DNA of 64,000 bases from Siderastrea siderea (lineage: Eukaryota; Cnidaria; Anthozoa; Scleractinia; Rhizangiidae): the NCBI GenBank assembly GCA_964030785.1, contig OZ034970.1, positions 22,638,634 to 22,702,633 of the forward strand, given 5' to 3'. The stretch's first letter is position 1, and the number at the start of each line of letters is the position of its first letter. The notes below the pieces were generated by a model, which saw only the letters and a program-made list of their open reading frames with translations, ran no database searches and was not told where the DNA came from. This document shows, in pieces, positions 11,213-23,467 of the stretch. A program made the position numbers and the translations under genes.

Positions 11213-12480
11213 TCTGGTGCTGATTCATAAGGACACTGGCACCGTGGGAAATGCTCGTTTGTGCTTGCTCTGTTTGTTTCGTTAAATCTTCTATTTTCCC
11301 TAGCGAAAGTGAAACAGTTGCGATGTGTGCCAAAGTAGCAGGAAAACCCTCTTGTTGTTAAAACAGGCATTTTCTGATCTAAAGAGTTGTTGTAGTGGCA
11401 GTTACATTTCATTTTATATCAAACTTGGTGTTACCTTTATCTGCTGTGGTTTGCTTTCCACTGTTATGTGTACTAAAATGGAATTGTATGTACATTCACT
11501 TATTAAAATTTTGCCTTTTAACAATTATATCATTACATTTATTAATTTATTCAAAAGAACAGAGACAAGGTATCCTCTTAGAAGCCATTCTCCAGTAAAC
11601 TAGGTTTCAGAAATTGACCTCCATTGTTTTAGCAGGTCAGGGTACCACCCCTTAGCTCCTGCGTGTAAAAAAAAATTCCCCTAGACTCAATAAGGCTGCG
11701 TTTCTTTGGTGAAAAGAAAGAATAAGCCAACAAAGGGAGCATACAACTTCCGAATGACTGCCATGTCGTCTCAGGAACGACTGTCCTTAAGTTCCCTGAA
11801 TGTGTTAATGAACGCCTCTGAGCTTTAATTCGGGTAAATATAGCAGTCACAAATAGTGCGATTTTATAATGGCGAGAAGTGGGAAATAGTAGGTGGATAA
11901 TGTCCTTTATGAGTTAGATCAAGAGACCCCAAATTAGCATGCGTTGGCAGGCGCCTAAAGGGTAGGAAAATGGGGGGTGGGCGAAGCACGGAGCGTAGAG
12001 GAACAGAGATGGCTACCCTCTCCCTTTCCCCGCCTTTTGCGTTCGAGAATCCCCCCTCTGCTTTAAGGTAAAACATTGATTCTAACTGACTTGTAGGGGT
12101 GATTTGGGATTTTTACCTTTTCAGATGTAATGTTTTATCTTCTGTACTGAGCGTCAGTGTTACACGTGGGCGACCGAGCGCTTTATCTCAGACTTAACTG
12201 GGCTAGAATAGCTCGACTCCAATCAAAATTGATGTAACTCTTTACAAATTGCTTAACCCTATAATGTTTCTCAGGCTTTTCTCACCAAACCACACCAAAC
12301 CAAACATCAAAATTACGAAAGGCACGGAGATCCTAAATTAAAACAATAGCTATTAATTGTACACATCATTTCGCAGTAACTGCTTTTTCAAGCGAATTCA
12401 ATATTCCCGGAGAAGAGAATGAGAACTAGTTCCGGTTGAATTCGGGAATTTTCCCGGAAATTGCAATTTTAGTCGGTTCC
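11213..12480. other. No recognisable gene
   Basis: Small ORFs on both strands lack motifs. A 12240-12300 stretch is rich in accaaacc. Bases 12000-12060 are C-rich. I see no transposon ends. Confidence 0.5.
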
Positions 12481-12494
12481 TCTCACGATCAAAT

Positions 12495-12551
12495 ATGGCG
12501 GACGAACACGAGAACGAAACATGCGATCAAACTAGAGAAACAACGAGGCAG
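12495..12551 (+). CDS. Candidate first coding exon of the IFI6/27-like gene
   Basis: ATG at 12495 in the context aaatatggcgg opens a 19-codon exon, MADEHENETCDQTRETTRQ. It is followed by CAG|GCAAGT, the usual form of a GC-AG donor. The exon ends in phase 0, and the acidic exon at 21095 also starts in phase 0. Both have the same acidic, Gln/Glu-rich character. If joined, the first intron is about 8.5 kb and contains mariner copy B and repeat R2. The link rests on phase, composition and donor quality, so it is tentative. Alternatively it is the first exon of another gene or a lone ORF. Confidence 0.35.
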
Positions 12552-13225
12552 GCAAGTGATTTCTGTCACATTTTTGTGTTTTGTTGCGCGTTGAATTTCC
12601 TCTTCGGGAAGTGAGTCTATTTTAGCTGACATCTACCCCCATGGCGAGTACATTCTGATTCAAGGCGGATTATTATAAACAAAATGATATTACGGATGCC
12701 TGACAAATTTAAAACAAAATTTTACTTACTAGCGCCACACGTCGAGTTAAAGTAATCTGTAGTCTGTAAATTTACAGCTTCGAGATCCGAGCGATTCTTA
12801 AAAAATTAGCAAAATATACTAAAGTTTAATACCATTATTGCCAAACATGAATGAAGCTGATGTCTAATAAGCTTAACAAACATTTAACTGCCTGTTCACA
12901 TGTCGCTCGCTATGTGGAAACTGAGGTTCGCTGAAAGAGGATAAAGCGAAGCCTTTTAAATTAGATATAACCAGGGACTCAGTGAAAATTTTAGGAACAT
13001 GTAGTTCGCATAATCATCATAAGAATAAAAACGATTTTTTTTCTTCATTAAAATTCAGAAAATGAAAACGAAACTGAACATCTGGCTTAATCTCGTGATC
13101 TCACTCTTATGGGAAGAACTAAATGTTTACTCTGCCTCAATGTTAACCATTGGTTTACTCTTCCTCAATGTTAACCATTCCTGAAGCATTAATTGTAAAA
13201 TAGTTCACAATTGCCGCGAATTTTA

Positions 13226-14644
13226 CAGTTGATCCACGTCACGCGTGAATGGAAACCTGAACACGTGATCCGAGTCTTCAAATGAACAAGCTACTTTCAG
13301 TGACATAACGGAGATCACAAAGGAAATATTGAAGATCTCATTGAAATTTGCGAAAATTGGATTCTATCTTTGGAGAAGCAAGGGGTTGTGACGGGACAAA
13401 TCTTTGCTTTATCGAGAGACCGCGTTATTTTCTGGGTTCGCTTCTCGTCAGTGGTTCAAAAACGTTTTAGGCGTAGAAGTAGGTGAAATTATGTCAATTA
13501 TTTTGCTGATGCGGGATTGCTGTTTCAACCAAACGAGAACAAACCTTGGAGCTGAACGCTTGTGGAAGAACGGTAACTTCGAATGAAGTGGACGAAAACC
13601 AAGATACATTTGCCGTGTCAAGCAATTACTGATGACAGTTTTTCCTAGTTGCGAGGTTGATTAAAGACAAAGCCGACGCTTCGTCCACAGTTAACCAAAG
13701 CGTAATATGAGAGTTGTTTGTATGGAGCTGAAATTCGATCCAAAATATAAATCGGCAGTTTTCCGTGCAAAATACCTAAAAAGCGAAATAGAGTTTGAAG
13801 ACCATTACATGCTGTGTATTTGCTGTGTTTTTGCCACTTCTTCGAGCCTCTGGAGGCCGTTTGGGGCGATTTTCTGTTTAACGGTCGATGCGACAGCACG
13901 TCAAAGTAAAGCCACTAGTACGTGACAAGACTTCCCATCGACCGCTAAACAGAATATCGCCCAAAACATTAGCGGCCTCCAGCAGTTCGGAAAAGCGGTT
14001 AAGACACAGCAAACACACAACAGGTAAGGTTTTCAAACTCTATTTTTATTTTTAGGTATTTCCCACGGAAAACTGCCAATTATTTTCAATCGAATGTCAG
14101 CTCTCGTATTTAATACGCTTTGGAAACCTGTGCTTCGTCTATTGCATAACCTATTGCTCAACAATCTTTCGCTGTTTTCCCATTAATATATCCTAGGCTT
14201 CGCTAGTTTGAACAATTCAATAGATTCTAGAACGTTGTCTGAAAGTTTAGAAGGATGGTCTCGTCCCCCTTGCCTGAACGCCACACACGTACTGAACGTT
14301 TTATGATGTCGAATATGATACTAACAATAAACAGCGCCAGGAGTTGCACGAGCTGCTGTGGAGATCGCTGTCGGTCTCTCTCCAGTCAAATAACGATCAA
14401 TTATTCGTCTTCTCGTTTCCTCGTGGAGAGGCCTACATGGCTTGATCTTCTGACCTAAGGCATCAACATAACCAGGTCTGAACATTTCGAAAAATCTGTG
14501 ACAGATTCGGAATCTCCTTTCGATTTTCGAAATCCCTCTCTGAATCTCAGAAAACACAAGGCGAATGCCCAAATATGGAGAACGTGACTGGTCACGTTGT
14601 TTTGAATTTTAGAGTTTCCATTCACGCGTGACGTGGATCAACTG
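13226..14644 (-). mobile_element. Tc1/mariner-like element, copy B (inverted relative to copy A)
   Basis: It has the same terminal inverted repeats as copy A (cagttgatccacgtcacgc at the left, inverse at the right), flanked by TA at 13224-13225 and 14645-14646. Its 1.42-kb body runs opposite to copy A. The helix-turn-helix ORF is at the right end on the minus strand. The central palindrome is at about 13705-14110. No DDE/D domain is seen. Copies A and B together bracket 7153-13225 as a large inverted repeat. Confidence 0.85.
14321..14500 (-). pseudogene. Transposase helix-turn-helix fragment in copy B
   Basis: Minus-strand reading gives FRPGYVDALGQK, then ETRRRIIDRYLTGERPTAIS and AARATPGAVY before a stop. 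It is the counterpart of 5919-6185 and is truncated sooner. The substitutions against copy A are scattered, as expected for a decaying relic. Confidence 0.7.
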
Positions 14645-14649
14645 TAACT

Positions 14650-15465
14650 GATCTCGGTCCACCGGCTGATCGAAAAATTCCGATGACCAGATCACGCAAT
14701 GAACAAACAAGAGAGCGAAAACATCCCTGATCGGGAGCTCTTTTCAGAGCTCTGCGAAACCCGATCAACCCACTACTCATTCATAGGGTACCTCCTTTTA
14801 TTTTATCATCTCACTCCGGACTGTATGTCAGAGCTGATGCCGATATTTACTTCGCCCACAAGCCGCTAAAATTATAGGGAAATTCAGACTGCAGTAACAG
14901 TTTACATGTATCATTTAAAAGGTTTATCGCTACTCATTAAAACACCGTGTGCTAAAACTGAAAGCGAAAGACCGGTAATTCTAGTCACAATAGCTGGCTC
15001 GCTCGCCCACGTTCTTTCTCAGTCAGTAGTGTACATTCGTCGTCATTCGTGTCCACGCACAGACCGCTAAAATTAAATGCGAAATACCTGGGTTAATTTT
15101 AGTGACAATCGTTTCACTCGGGCAGATATATAAATCAGAGTTGATGCCCGTATTTACTTCGGCCACAATTTAAGCCACTAATATTATAGGGAAAACCGGA
15201 CTGCGCGCGGTGATAATACAGTTTATCAGAGATGACATTCTTGCAGCGTCATCAGTTCTAAGTTTTTTAAACAGCCACTCTAAGCGTATCTTTTGCGTAA
15301 ATGTGTGATTTTGGGAAACAAAAGAGAAGACAATAGCGGGACGCGTAGGTAGATGGATCACTGCCATTAGTAATACACCTCTCATCAAATTAGAACCAGT
15401 GTTTCATATATTTTAAATAAGCCTCTGTTGTAGGTAATATAAACTTAAATATCTAAGCAATTTAA
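14650..15465. other. No recognisable gene
   Basis: Two similar stretches (14830-14890 and 15120-15190) share agagctgatgcc..tatttacttcg and aaaattatagggaaa. This indicates an old local duplication of about 300 bases. Nothing coding is visible. Confidence 0.5.
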
Positions 15466-16009
15466 ATGCTTTATTCAATAAGTGATTTGAAACCGGGATA
15501 CTATAGTGCAAATTACGTTTTCTACAGTGTAAGACGCTCTCATACTCATATTTTTCTCCTTATATGGTAAAATGACGCTATAGTTGAATAATAATGATGA
15601 TGATGATGATGATGATGTTCCTTATTTACTTGTATTAATTCCCCGGGACGTTTAATTAATAGTAGGAAGTAGTGAACCCTAAAACATCCCAGGGCATTGC
15701 TTTCTTTCTTGACTGCCCAATAGTGGTAGTTACTCAGAAGGAGTAGCTTACTGGAGTTAATATGAACTATAATTTAAATTACTGTAAAAGCTCTAATAGT
15801 CCTGCTCTCTAATACGCCTTCTTACCTACTACTTGCTAATTACAAATAAATTATTTGCTTACAATTATGTCATGACATTGGGGCTTGAAAATTATTTTAT
15901 GTTTCGACTGATGCCGAGTATTATTTTACTGCCGGAGGAAGATTCGAAGAAGTGCAGCATTATGCCTGTAATTACTTACATGTAATTCAGGTGAATCAAT
16001 TCATTCATC

Positions 16010-16140
16010 TATTTTAAGTACCAATCAGTCAATCAACCACTCAACCAACTGGCTAATAAATCAGTCAATCAGCCAATTAAAAAATCAATCAACCAATCAA
16101 TCAATTAATCAGTCAATCAACAAATCAATCAATCTGTGAC
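16010..16140. repeat. Degenerate (TCAATCAA)n-type simple repeat
   Basis: Irregular tandem caatcaat/cagtcaat units. A related inverse run is at 39900-39965 in R3b. Confidence 0.8.
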
Positions 16141-17060
16141 CTCAGTGTTGCCAATCCGAATAACAGATGGTCCAGTAATGACTAGTGACTTTATTTGATG
16201 CACAGATTATGACTCACTCTTTTACTACCCCAGACCGTGATGGCAGTAGATCTCGAGACTTTAGTTCTTTTTGGTTTGATAATTTGTCACCAATAAGCAT
16301 TGTTACTGATTGCCATAATCTGGTACCAAAGAAAAACAAAAGGAATAGCCTCTTCCTAAATCATTTCAGAATAGTCTGAAACCTAACAGGCAATGAACTG
16401 ACAAAAAGGGATCAGACTGTGGTGAATCAGTCAATCGATGTAGTTTTCCCCATAAAGAGAATTCAATCAAATGGACCTGACTCTTCATTCCTGGGATAGT
16501 AGTGGGGGGGGGGGGGGGGGATAGTCCCCAGAAAAAAGATATGGGGCAGGGTGTGCTCATCAGATATTTTGAAGTAGAGCCCTAAAAGGTGTACTCCAGG
16601 ATTCATTCCATTTTCATACATCATCCACTCAGTAGTACTGAGGCGTCAGTCAAAGTAATCAATGACATCAAAATGTTAAGCAGAAAAAGACAAAAAAATA
16701 TATAACCTTATTTCAAAACTGCTCTTCAAATTTTTTATTTGAATTGATAAAGTGTGTCTGGGAATATAACTAAAAGTACAAATTTCTTAACCAAACCCTT
16801 ATAATAAACTGCCATATTTTCCTGACATCAGGTTGATGGAATAAAAACCTGTAAGAAAAACAAAGCAGATTTTAATTATCACAATTACCAATAGTAGGAC
16901 AGTCAGTGTGCATGCGCCAGAGAAAAATGAGAGACTGCTCGTAATCTATGAGAATGGTACCAACTTGGGCCGGTACGACTTCAGATCGACTCCAAATGCT
17001 TACCTCTGTTTACACGAAACGTATAAAACATGAAGCTAGTATAAAATAATTATCATCTTA

Positions 17061-17340
17061 GGCTGTGTTTACATGAGTGACTTCATCCCGAGATGACTTT
17101 CATATCGGTGTCTGGTCATTTACCTGTAAGTTTTTACGTGGTTTGGAGCTGAAATGGTGTTAACCCCGGGACGATTTCATCCCGGTGCTGAAGACCAGGA
17201 TGAAATCGTCCCAGGGTGAACACATTTCAGCTCCAAATCATGTAAACATTTACAGGTAAATAACCAGACACCGCGATGAAAGTCACCCCGGGATGAGATA
17301 AAAGTCATCCCAGGATAAAGTCACTCATGTAAACAGGGTC
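17061..17340. mobile_element. PIF/Harbinger-type MITE, near-perfect palindrome
   Basis: The two halves are inverse copies from ggctgtgttt to aaacagggtc, centred near 17190. Both carry acatgagtgact at the outside. The element is flanked by TTA on each side (17058-17060 and 17341-17343), the target duplication typical of PIF/Harbinger. R1 has the same surrounding sequence near 2998-3006 without the insert (atcatc then ggctggttt), an empty-site control inside this window. Confidence 0.9.
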
Positions 17341-20300
17341 TTAGGCTGGTTTAACTCATCACTGCTGCTGAACCAATATGAATGACTCAGAACGGTTTGA
17401 AATCAGACTGGGGAGCCACTTAAGCATGAACAGGGTTCCAGTTGGTCTGAGATATTTGTTTTGGGTATGCACGTTTAATAAGTGGCCTTGGAGCATTCCA
17501 AGCTGTTGGATAATACATAAACTGGATTTTTAAGGATGGGATGGTTGCGGACCATATTAACACAAACAGAGTTTAGATTGGTCTCAGGTAAACACTTCAT
17601 GCCAGTCTGACTTTCAGACCGGTCTCATGTAAACAAAATAGTACCAGTCTGAGTTTGCACCGGTCTCATGAAATCAGGGCGTTACAGCCCCTGGGTCTCT
17701 GAGGATGTTGTTAAACATTCTTGAGAGCTGCTCGACTTTAGGCTAACGGGGTGTTTACATAATACCAGCATGATTTTCATTCTGGTACAAGTTCCTCCCG
17801 ATTTCCTCTTGTTTCTCTGTATTTGTTTAATGATTACAGCACAAAATCTCATAACTGTACAAGTCATACCCGTGTGAGCTTGCCCCAGTAAAGGTACTGG
17901 GTCACAATAATCACTGTGGTATGGAAACCCATACATGGTATAACTGTTTGATTCATTCTGCATTAAGTTTTAACCCTTTAACCATCAAGAATAAATCTTA
18001 CATCACCGTGAAAAATGGATTTTGTAACTTAAGTGGGTATAAGGTTTTCATCACCTTCACCCCAATGGAAGTCTTGATGGAACACTCAAGTAAATGTTGT
18101 GATTTAATTTTATCCTTGGTTCAACTGTTATTTTCCTTTGTGAGTATTAGGATTGCCAAATTTTCTTTTTCCGAAAAGGCTGTTTTAGCCACCCAGTCTT
18201 CTATGTGTTTACACGACAATATAAAACAGATCATGCTCAAATTCCGCACTACAGAAATTTGTGCTTGTTCGCATACACTTAAAGGCAGATGGTTTAAATA
18301 TCTGGTGTATTTGAATGATTTTGAAACTGTTTAACTGTGCTTAATTATGTTTGACTGGGTTCAGAAATTGGAATCAAACACTGCTGTATGCATATTATTG
18401 GTTTAATTGTGTTCAACTACCGAACCCAAATTAAACCGATCATTGCTTTTGACCCAGTTCATTTTCCTGAACAGTAAGATAGTACCTAAGCTGGGATAAT
18501 TATATGATTGATATCTTCCATGTGCATACCTTCACTGTAAGAAAAGCTGCATCACTGATCACTGCTGACATACTGTATACATGCCTAGTATAGATGAAAA
18601 AGGATCAGTGAAAACAACAACTTCAGGGCTAAAATTGACAGTCTCCTGGTTGCCAGTAGCAATTTAAAACTGACCAGGGCCACTAAAAGTTGAGGGTTTT
18701 TTTATTGACATGTGACTCCAGTCTTACTTAGAGTTCTACAGTATGTGGTACTTTTTCCACATGATTATTGGCGAAATCCCTGGATAAAAGACTTACTTCT
18801 CACCCGGGTTGGGAGGGGTCTATTGAAGTAAATATGGTTTTAATTTTTTTTACTTAGACTAGAGGATTTTGAAAGCCACTTTATCTAAATGGTCTGGTCC
18901 ACTATACTAAGCGAGCGAGTGAAAAGACCCTGGGGACGAGGTTGGAATTCAAGGATACTGGCCCGAGTTGCAATTCAATGATTCAAGGACTGAAGTTAAT
19001 TTTTTACCCTGCAAATTATGGAACAACTTAATCAGTAAAAGTAGAGAATGAGATGTACAAAAAAATTACATCCACCTGCTTTGAACTTGATTGTCTTAAG
19101 CATATTTTCCCAAAAGTGATCAACACATAACTTTTAATAAACGTTTTACATGTACCTAATTCGAAATTTAAATTTGTTGTTTGTCATCAAATCATGCCAG
19201 CTATAGCTTTGAACGTTACTTGATCTAAGAAACATTCGTGAGTCATTAGATGTATATGAATAATTTGCAAGCAGCGAAGACAAGCCCAGCTAATAAACAA
19301 ATGGAGTTGGAGATAAAATAAAGTATGTTATGTGTTATGTTATGTTGTTATGAGATGTTTACAACACGTAAGCTTAAATGATGCTACACAAAAGAATTTC
19401 AGCTTATCTACCAGTATCAACATTAGGAGAATAGCCTGACCTTCTTGCTGTAAGCAATAGCTGTTTGAAACATTAATTTAAACAGCAACGCTGTAATTAA
19501 AGTTACTGAAAACATAAAGGATGCGATGCTACACTTTTACTTGGCCGACAAATAACATACGATTCACAGACGAGTGTACAAAGACTGCATCACTTCATAT
19601 AACGTTTATTTTAAGACTTACGAAGCTTAATAAACTTTAGTTACCAACCTAAGTGTCTATCTTTCGGCTTTTTGCTACCGGAACGAAAATGGCAAATTAT
19701 TTAAGCACTGGACTAACGATAAATATGAAACATTAAACTATAATGATCGATCGGTAAAGCCCTGCTAATATTAAGCTGTTTACCGCAGACAGTAAAAAGC
19801 TATAATTACACGTACCTGACATGAGCAATGCAGCGAAAAATGAAGTGCTGTCCTCTTTCCGAGAAACCATTAACAATTCTTTAGCAGAAATGGACCACAG
19901 AAAGCTAAAACACCTTTTCATCCCGTTTTTCAGCTTTTGTCGCTAGCTATGGCGCCGCGCCTAAAAAGTGTACCAGTCTTCCTGAGCAATCCGTGACATT
20001 GGTGCCCAGTACTCCGCGTGCCTGCAAATTCACATCCCTAAGCTATAAGAAAACGAATTTAAAAAAAAAAAATGTTAACGTAGTTAGAAAGAGCATAGTT
20101 TGAAACCAAATATGCTGATTCGTTTTTACATTTATATTAAAACCTCACAAAACAGGGGATTATCAAAAGTTTAAGGTTCATTTTTCATCGTGCTTTTTTC
20201 AAAAGGAAAAATAATAATGGACGTTTTTGAATAACTTGCAATTTTTTCTACAATATTGCTGTGAGAAATGACGAATTTATTGAGCTTAAAGCAGTTTTAA

Positions 20301-20613
20301 AGTGATTTGAATTTTCTGTGCGCTCTGGTCACGTGACCAATGACGTCACAAGAGTGAGCATATCATGGTCGTTACTTTCATGCGAAGTTCTGTTAACTAG
20401 CCAAGCTTTGTTTCTCTCCGCCTTAAACTACCATAGCTACTGACTCCTTACCAGTCCCCTGGGAAATGCTCCTGTACAGAGCCACCTTAACTTTCAAATG
20501 CCAGATGTCAACTGGCAATTTCCATATTGCCCATTCCAATGACTATCAGGGCACGTTATCTGCTTTTGAATTGATAGAGGCCTGTTCTTGCAGTGAGCAA
20601 AAACATATTTTTT

Positions 20614-20710
20614 GCCATAGTCACGTGAATAATGACGTCATCACCCTAACGTTAATATGAGGGATAACTTTCACGAAATTGTAAATAACACATTGTACAG
20701 CATTCTCTTC
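20614..20710. promoter_or_regulatory. CRE-containing block at the end of R2
   Basis: TGACGTCA at 20633-20640 is preceded by a CACGTGA site and followed by agggataactttcacg, as in R1. It lies about 0.45 kb upstream of the first well-supported IFI6/27-like exon, so it could be part of that gene's control region. Inferred from motif and conservation only. Confidence 0.3.
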
Positions 20711-21094
20711 GACCACAAATTAACTAAGTTATTTTGCATTGAAATTTTTCTGGTGCAAAGCATTCTGGGAAGGTTCTTATTATAATTATAATATTGTTTT
20801 TAATTATTATTATTATTATTATTATTCTCTGGGGAAACAAAAAAAAAAATAAAATAAAGCGGGACGTTCTACTTCCCACGCTGTACCTTTATCTTGCGTA
20901 AAGCTTATGGCGAGTAAAGTTAGAGGAACAAGGTTTGTAATAATAGTGACAAATTTACAATTCATTTTGGTCTTTTAATGTTGGGCTTCTCATAGACAGA
21001 ATGTTTCACAAAAAGGGTGAAAAAAACAATTAAATGGTAGTGAAAAAACAACTCCAATATTTTTAATTAATAACTTGTGATACTTTTTTCTTAG

Positions 21095-21173
21095 GAAAAT
21101 GAACAAGAAGAGCCAAAGCAACCCGTTCGTGAAAATGTTGTTAGTGCTGGGAGCAATTCGCCACCTACAAATG
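21095..21173 (+). CDS. IFI6/27-like gene, acidic linker exon
   Basis: A ttttttcttag acceptor and an ATG|GTAAGA donor bound 79 bases. In phase 0 they encode ENEQEEPKQPVRENVVSAGS and then NSPPTN, leaving one base (G). The next exon at 22436 starts with GA, which completes a Gly codon and keeps the frame into KGKKSGRK. Another frame is also open, but only this one joins to the downstream exon. The segment is polar, probably disordered, and would precede the membrane-embedded core. Confidence 0.6.
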
Positions 21174-22435
21174 GTAAGAGCCATAAAAGAAACATTGCAT
21201 AAAACATTTATAACAATCAGTAAATCAGGGTCTGAAACTACAAGCAGCTGGTCGCCAATGCGACTAAAAATTGAGAACTGGCGACCAAAATGTCCGAATT
21301 TACTTATAGGCTTGCTTATATTGTTCATGATTAAAGAAATTTATTATTTTTTTAATTTTAATATCTGAATTTCTCACCATGCCTAGGACGTTTTTAAGAG
21401 CCTTATGAGCCATTTTGCAGCAGTTACCTCAATTCATTATTTCAGGGCCCTTTAAGTCCGACCGCACGTTCAACAAATGCAATGTACGTATGTTTTCTCC
21501 TTTGGCAACTAAAACTTATTTTTGTTTTCATTCTCCTCGGGTCTCTTACTTCTTAATTTTGCAATAAAAGTCCACGCTGGTTTTTCCTGTGGTATTATGA
21601 AATATAACATTTGGAAAAGAGATTCCAGCTCTCAGTGTGATTTGATATCCTTTGAAGAGCAAAATACATATAAACTTGTCAGTTAACGGCAACATATGTT
21701 GTCTGTTTTCAGTATGACTCCTGCCTTTTATGTAAGCCAGAGAATGGTAGAAACGCAGCGACTAAACGGAAAGTCCTTAAATCTTTCCGTGCAATGCCTT
21801 TATGAAATAACAGATGTTATCCTAAAAAGTTCTATCTGCTGAAACGACTTTTGCTACAGAATTTTGTGCTAAATCTAACTTGACTGCGCACTTGTTTTCA
21901 GTTCATGAAGAATGACACTGCTTTTTTTCTAAACTGGTGAAAACAGCTTTCACTTCAGTGTGAAACAATCGAATCTACCAAATACCGCAAAAAGCCCGAT
22001 TTTCAAAGTTAAAAGTCTACAACTTAGTCTCGTTTATTTCACTTAAATCTTAGGTAGAATGATAGATTAACCCTTTAATTAAAAGAATGCGCTCTATCAT
22101 GTTAAAGAAGTCATATATTAATGTTCCGAAATGACGATTTCAGTCAGTCTGCTGCGCCAAAATCACCCGTTTTCTCTATTATTATGCCGCTTTCACCGAA
22201 CATTCTCGCTTGAATTGTCCGCTGCAGTGGCTCATTGATATGCGTAAATGTCCGACCATTTCCCCCTATGCAGCTAGAAAGAAGGTGATTTCTTCCTTTC
22301 CGATTTCCATTTGTAAATTCAAAGTTGAGATTCATGCAATTTAGGTGTGAAAGGAAATTTGGTCATTTGTTTTTCATATTGCAGACTTCTGAATAAAATA
22401 TCCATTTTCTTAAATGAGCACCTTCTTTCCCTTAG

Positions 22436-22776
22436 GAAAGGGAAAGAAGTCAGGAAGGAAGTCTTTTGGTAGAAAAGTCTCAGAATGGCTACCTGCTATA
22501 GGTGTAGGTATGGCAGTTGGTGTTGCGGGTGTAGCAGCTGCCCCAGTGGTCGCAGGTGCTGCTTTGGGAGCTGTTGGATTCACCACCTCAGGCGTGGCTG
22601 CTGGTTCGATTGCAGCAGCTGCACAGTCAGCTTTTTATGGCGGATATGTGGCTTCTGGGAGTCTGTTTGCTTTGCTTCAAAGCGCAGGGGCTGCTGGAAT
22701 CAGTGCAGCTACATCTGGTGCCATTGGTGGATGTTCTGGTATAGCTGCAACTATCGGGACCAAGTGGTTTCAGAAT
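22436..22776 (+). CDS. IFI6/27 (ISG12, Ifi-6-16 family)-like core exon
   Basis: The exon follows a tttcccttag acceptor. It begins with a basic stretch (KGKKSGRKSFGRKV), then EWLPAIGVG and a long Gly/Ala/Val-rich hydrophobic region including GVAAAPVVAGAALGAVGFTT, GVAAGSIAAAAQSAF and LLQSAGAAGISAAT, ending GTKWFQN. This pattern is diagnostic of the Ifi-6-16 family. Vertebrate members are small mitochondrial or ER membrane proteins induced by interferon and linked to apoptosis and antiviral responses; that role is not shown for corals. A GTAGGG donor after the Asn codon (phase 0) is likely, because reading on gives only a Phe-rich tail from a poly-T tract. The next same-strand exon in phase is the opine-dehydrogenase-like exon at 23468. 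A frameshifted relative lies at 10863. Confidence 0.75.
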
Positions 22777-23467
22777 GTAGGGTTTTTTTTCTTTTCCTTT
22801 TTTTTTTTGAGTACCCGAGAATAAAACTGTACAGTTGAGTTCCCCACCCCTGGAAAAGAAACAAACCATTTCAAACCTGACGCAAAACGACCAGTCAAAG
22901 CCAGACTACCCACACTCAAAGGCACTTTCGAACAGATTTTTTGTTTTCAGGGCTAGGGTCCATTACTTTGTTGTTTGTTCTATTGTTTTCTCAGCAAATC
23001 AGAGAAGACCTTGGATGAGCTGCGAACCGCCCCATTTCGAACCCTGGACTATGAGTTATTTTCCCTAAGCTGTAACCCAGACAATGTGGCACAGTACAGA
23101 ACACAAAATAACCGTTCAGTCTGTTAAATCTAATGTTACTGTTTGCAATTAACTCCTTGAGACTTGGTTGTAGTCCTCCCTTGTCTGACTTCTCATGAGC
23201 TTCACTTGCCGTGGTCGGCCATCATAGCTCCACATTGTATTAGGTTTCACAGCATTGTGCTTACATTTTACTTTTCAGAATTCACTAGTTTTACTTTTCA
23301 GAATTCATGTGCCATCCCGAAAGTTGTGCCCGTAATGAAGAAGATTTCTAAGTTAATAACTACATTTTTTGGTCCTCCATTATATCATATGAAGATTTCA
23401 GCTTTTGTTTTTTTTTCTGTAATGGTGTATTGTTGTATCGTTTTTGAAATTTCATTTAAATTCACAG
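22777..23467. other. Probable intron or intergenic gap between IFI6/27-like and ODH-like exons
   Basis: It holds a poly-T tract, an acceptor-like tttttgttttcag at 22938-22951 with a short open frame after it, and direct tcagaattca repeats near 23275-23305. No exon with good splice sites on both sides was found. Confidence 0.45.

Larger units (their letters stand above)
15470..20810 (+). repeat. Large degenerate repeat, copy R2
   Basis: The right 4.2 kb is colinear with R1 (1265-5630). The left 1.1 kb (15470-16560) matches 39480-40160 inverted, so R2 is the longest copy. It contains a (GAT)n run (15588-15616), a tcaatcaa-rich stretch (16010-16140), a poly-G tract (16504-16522) and a 280-base MITE absent from R1. 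Reading frames are not conserved between copies. It lies in the proposed first intron of the IFI6/27-like gene, or just upstream of that gene. Confidence 0.75.

Noticed and set aside
22485..22838. Cys/Trp-rich overlapping ORF
   Set aside because: Alternate-frame shadow of the IFI6/27-like exon, whose own frame matches the family and the splice phase.
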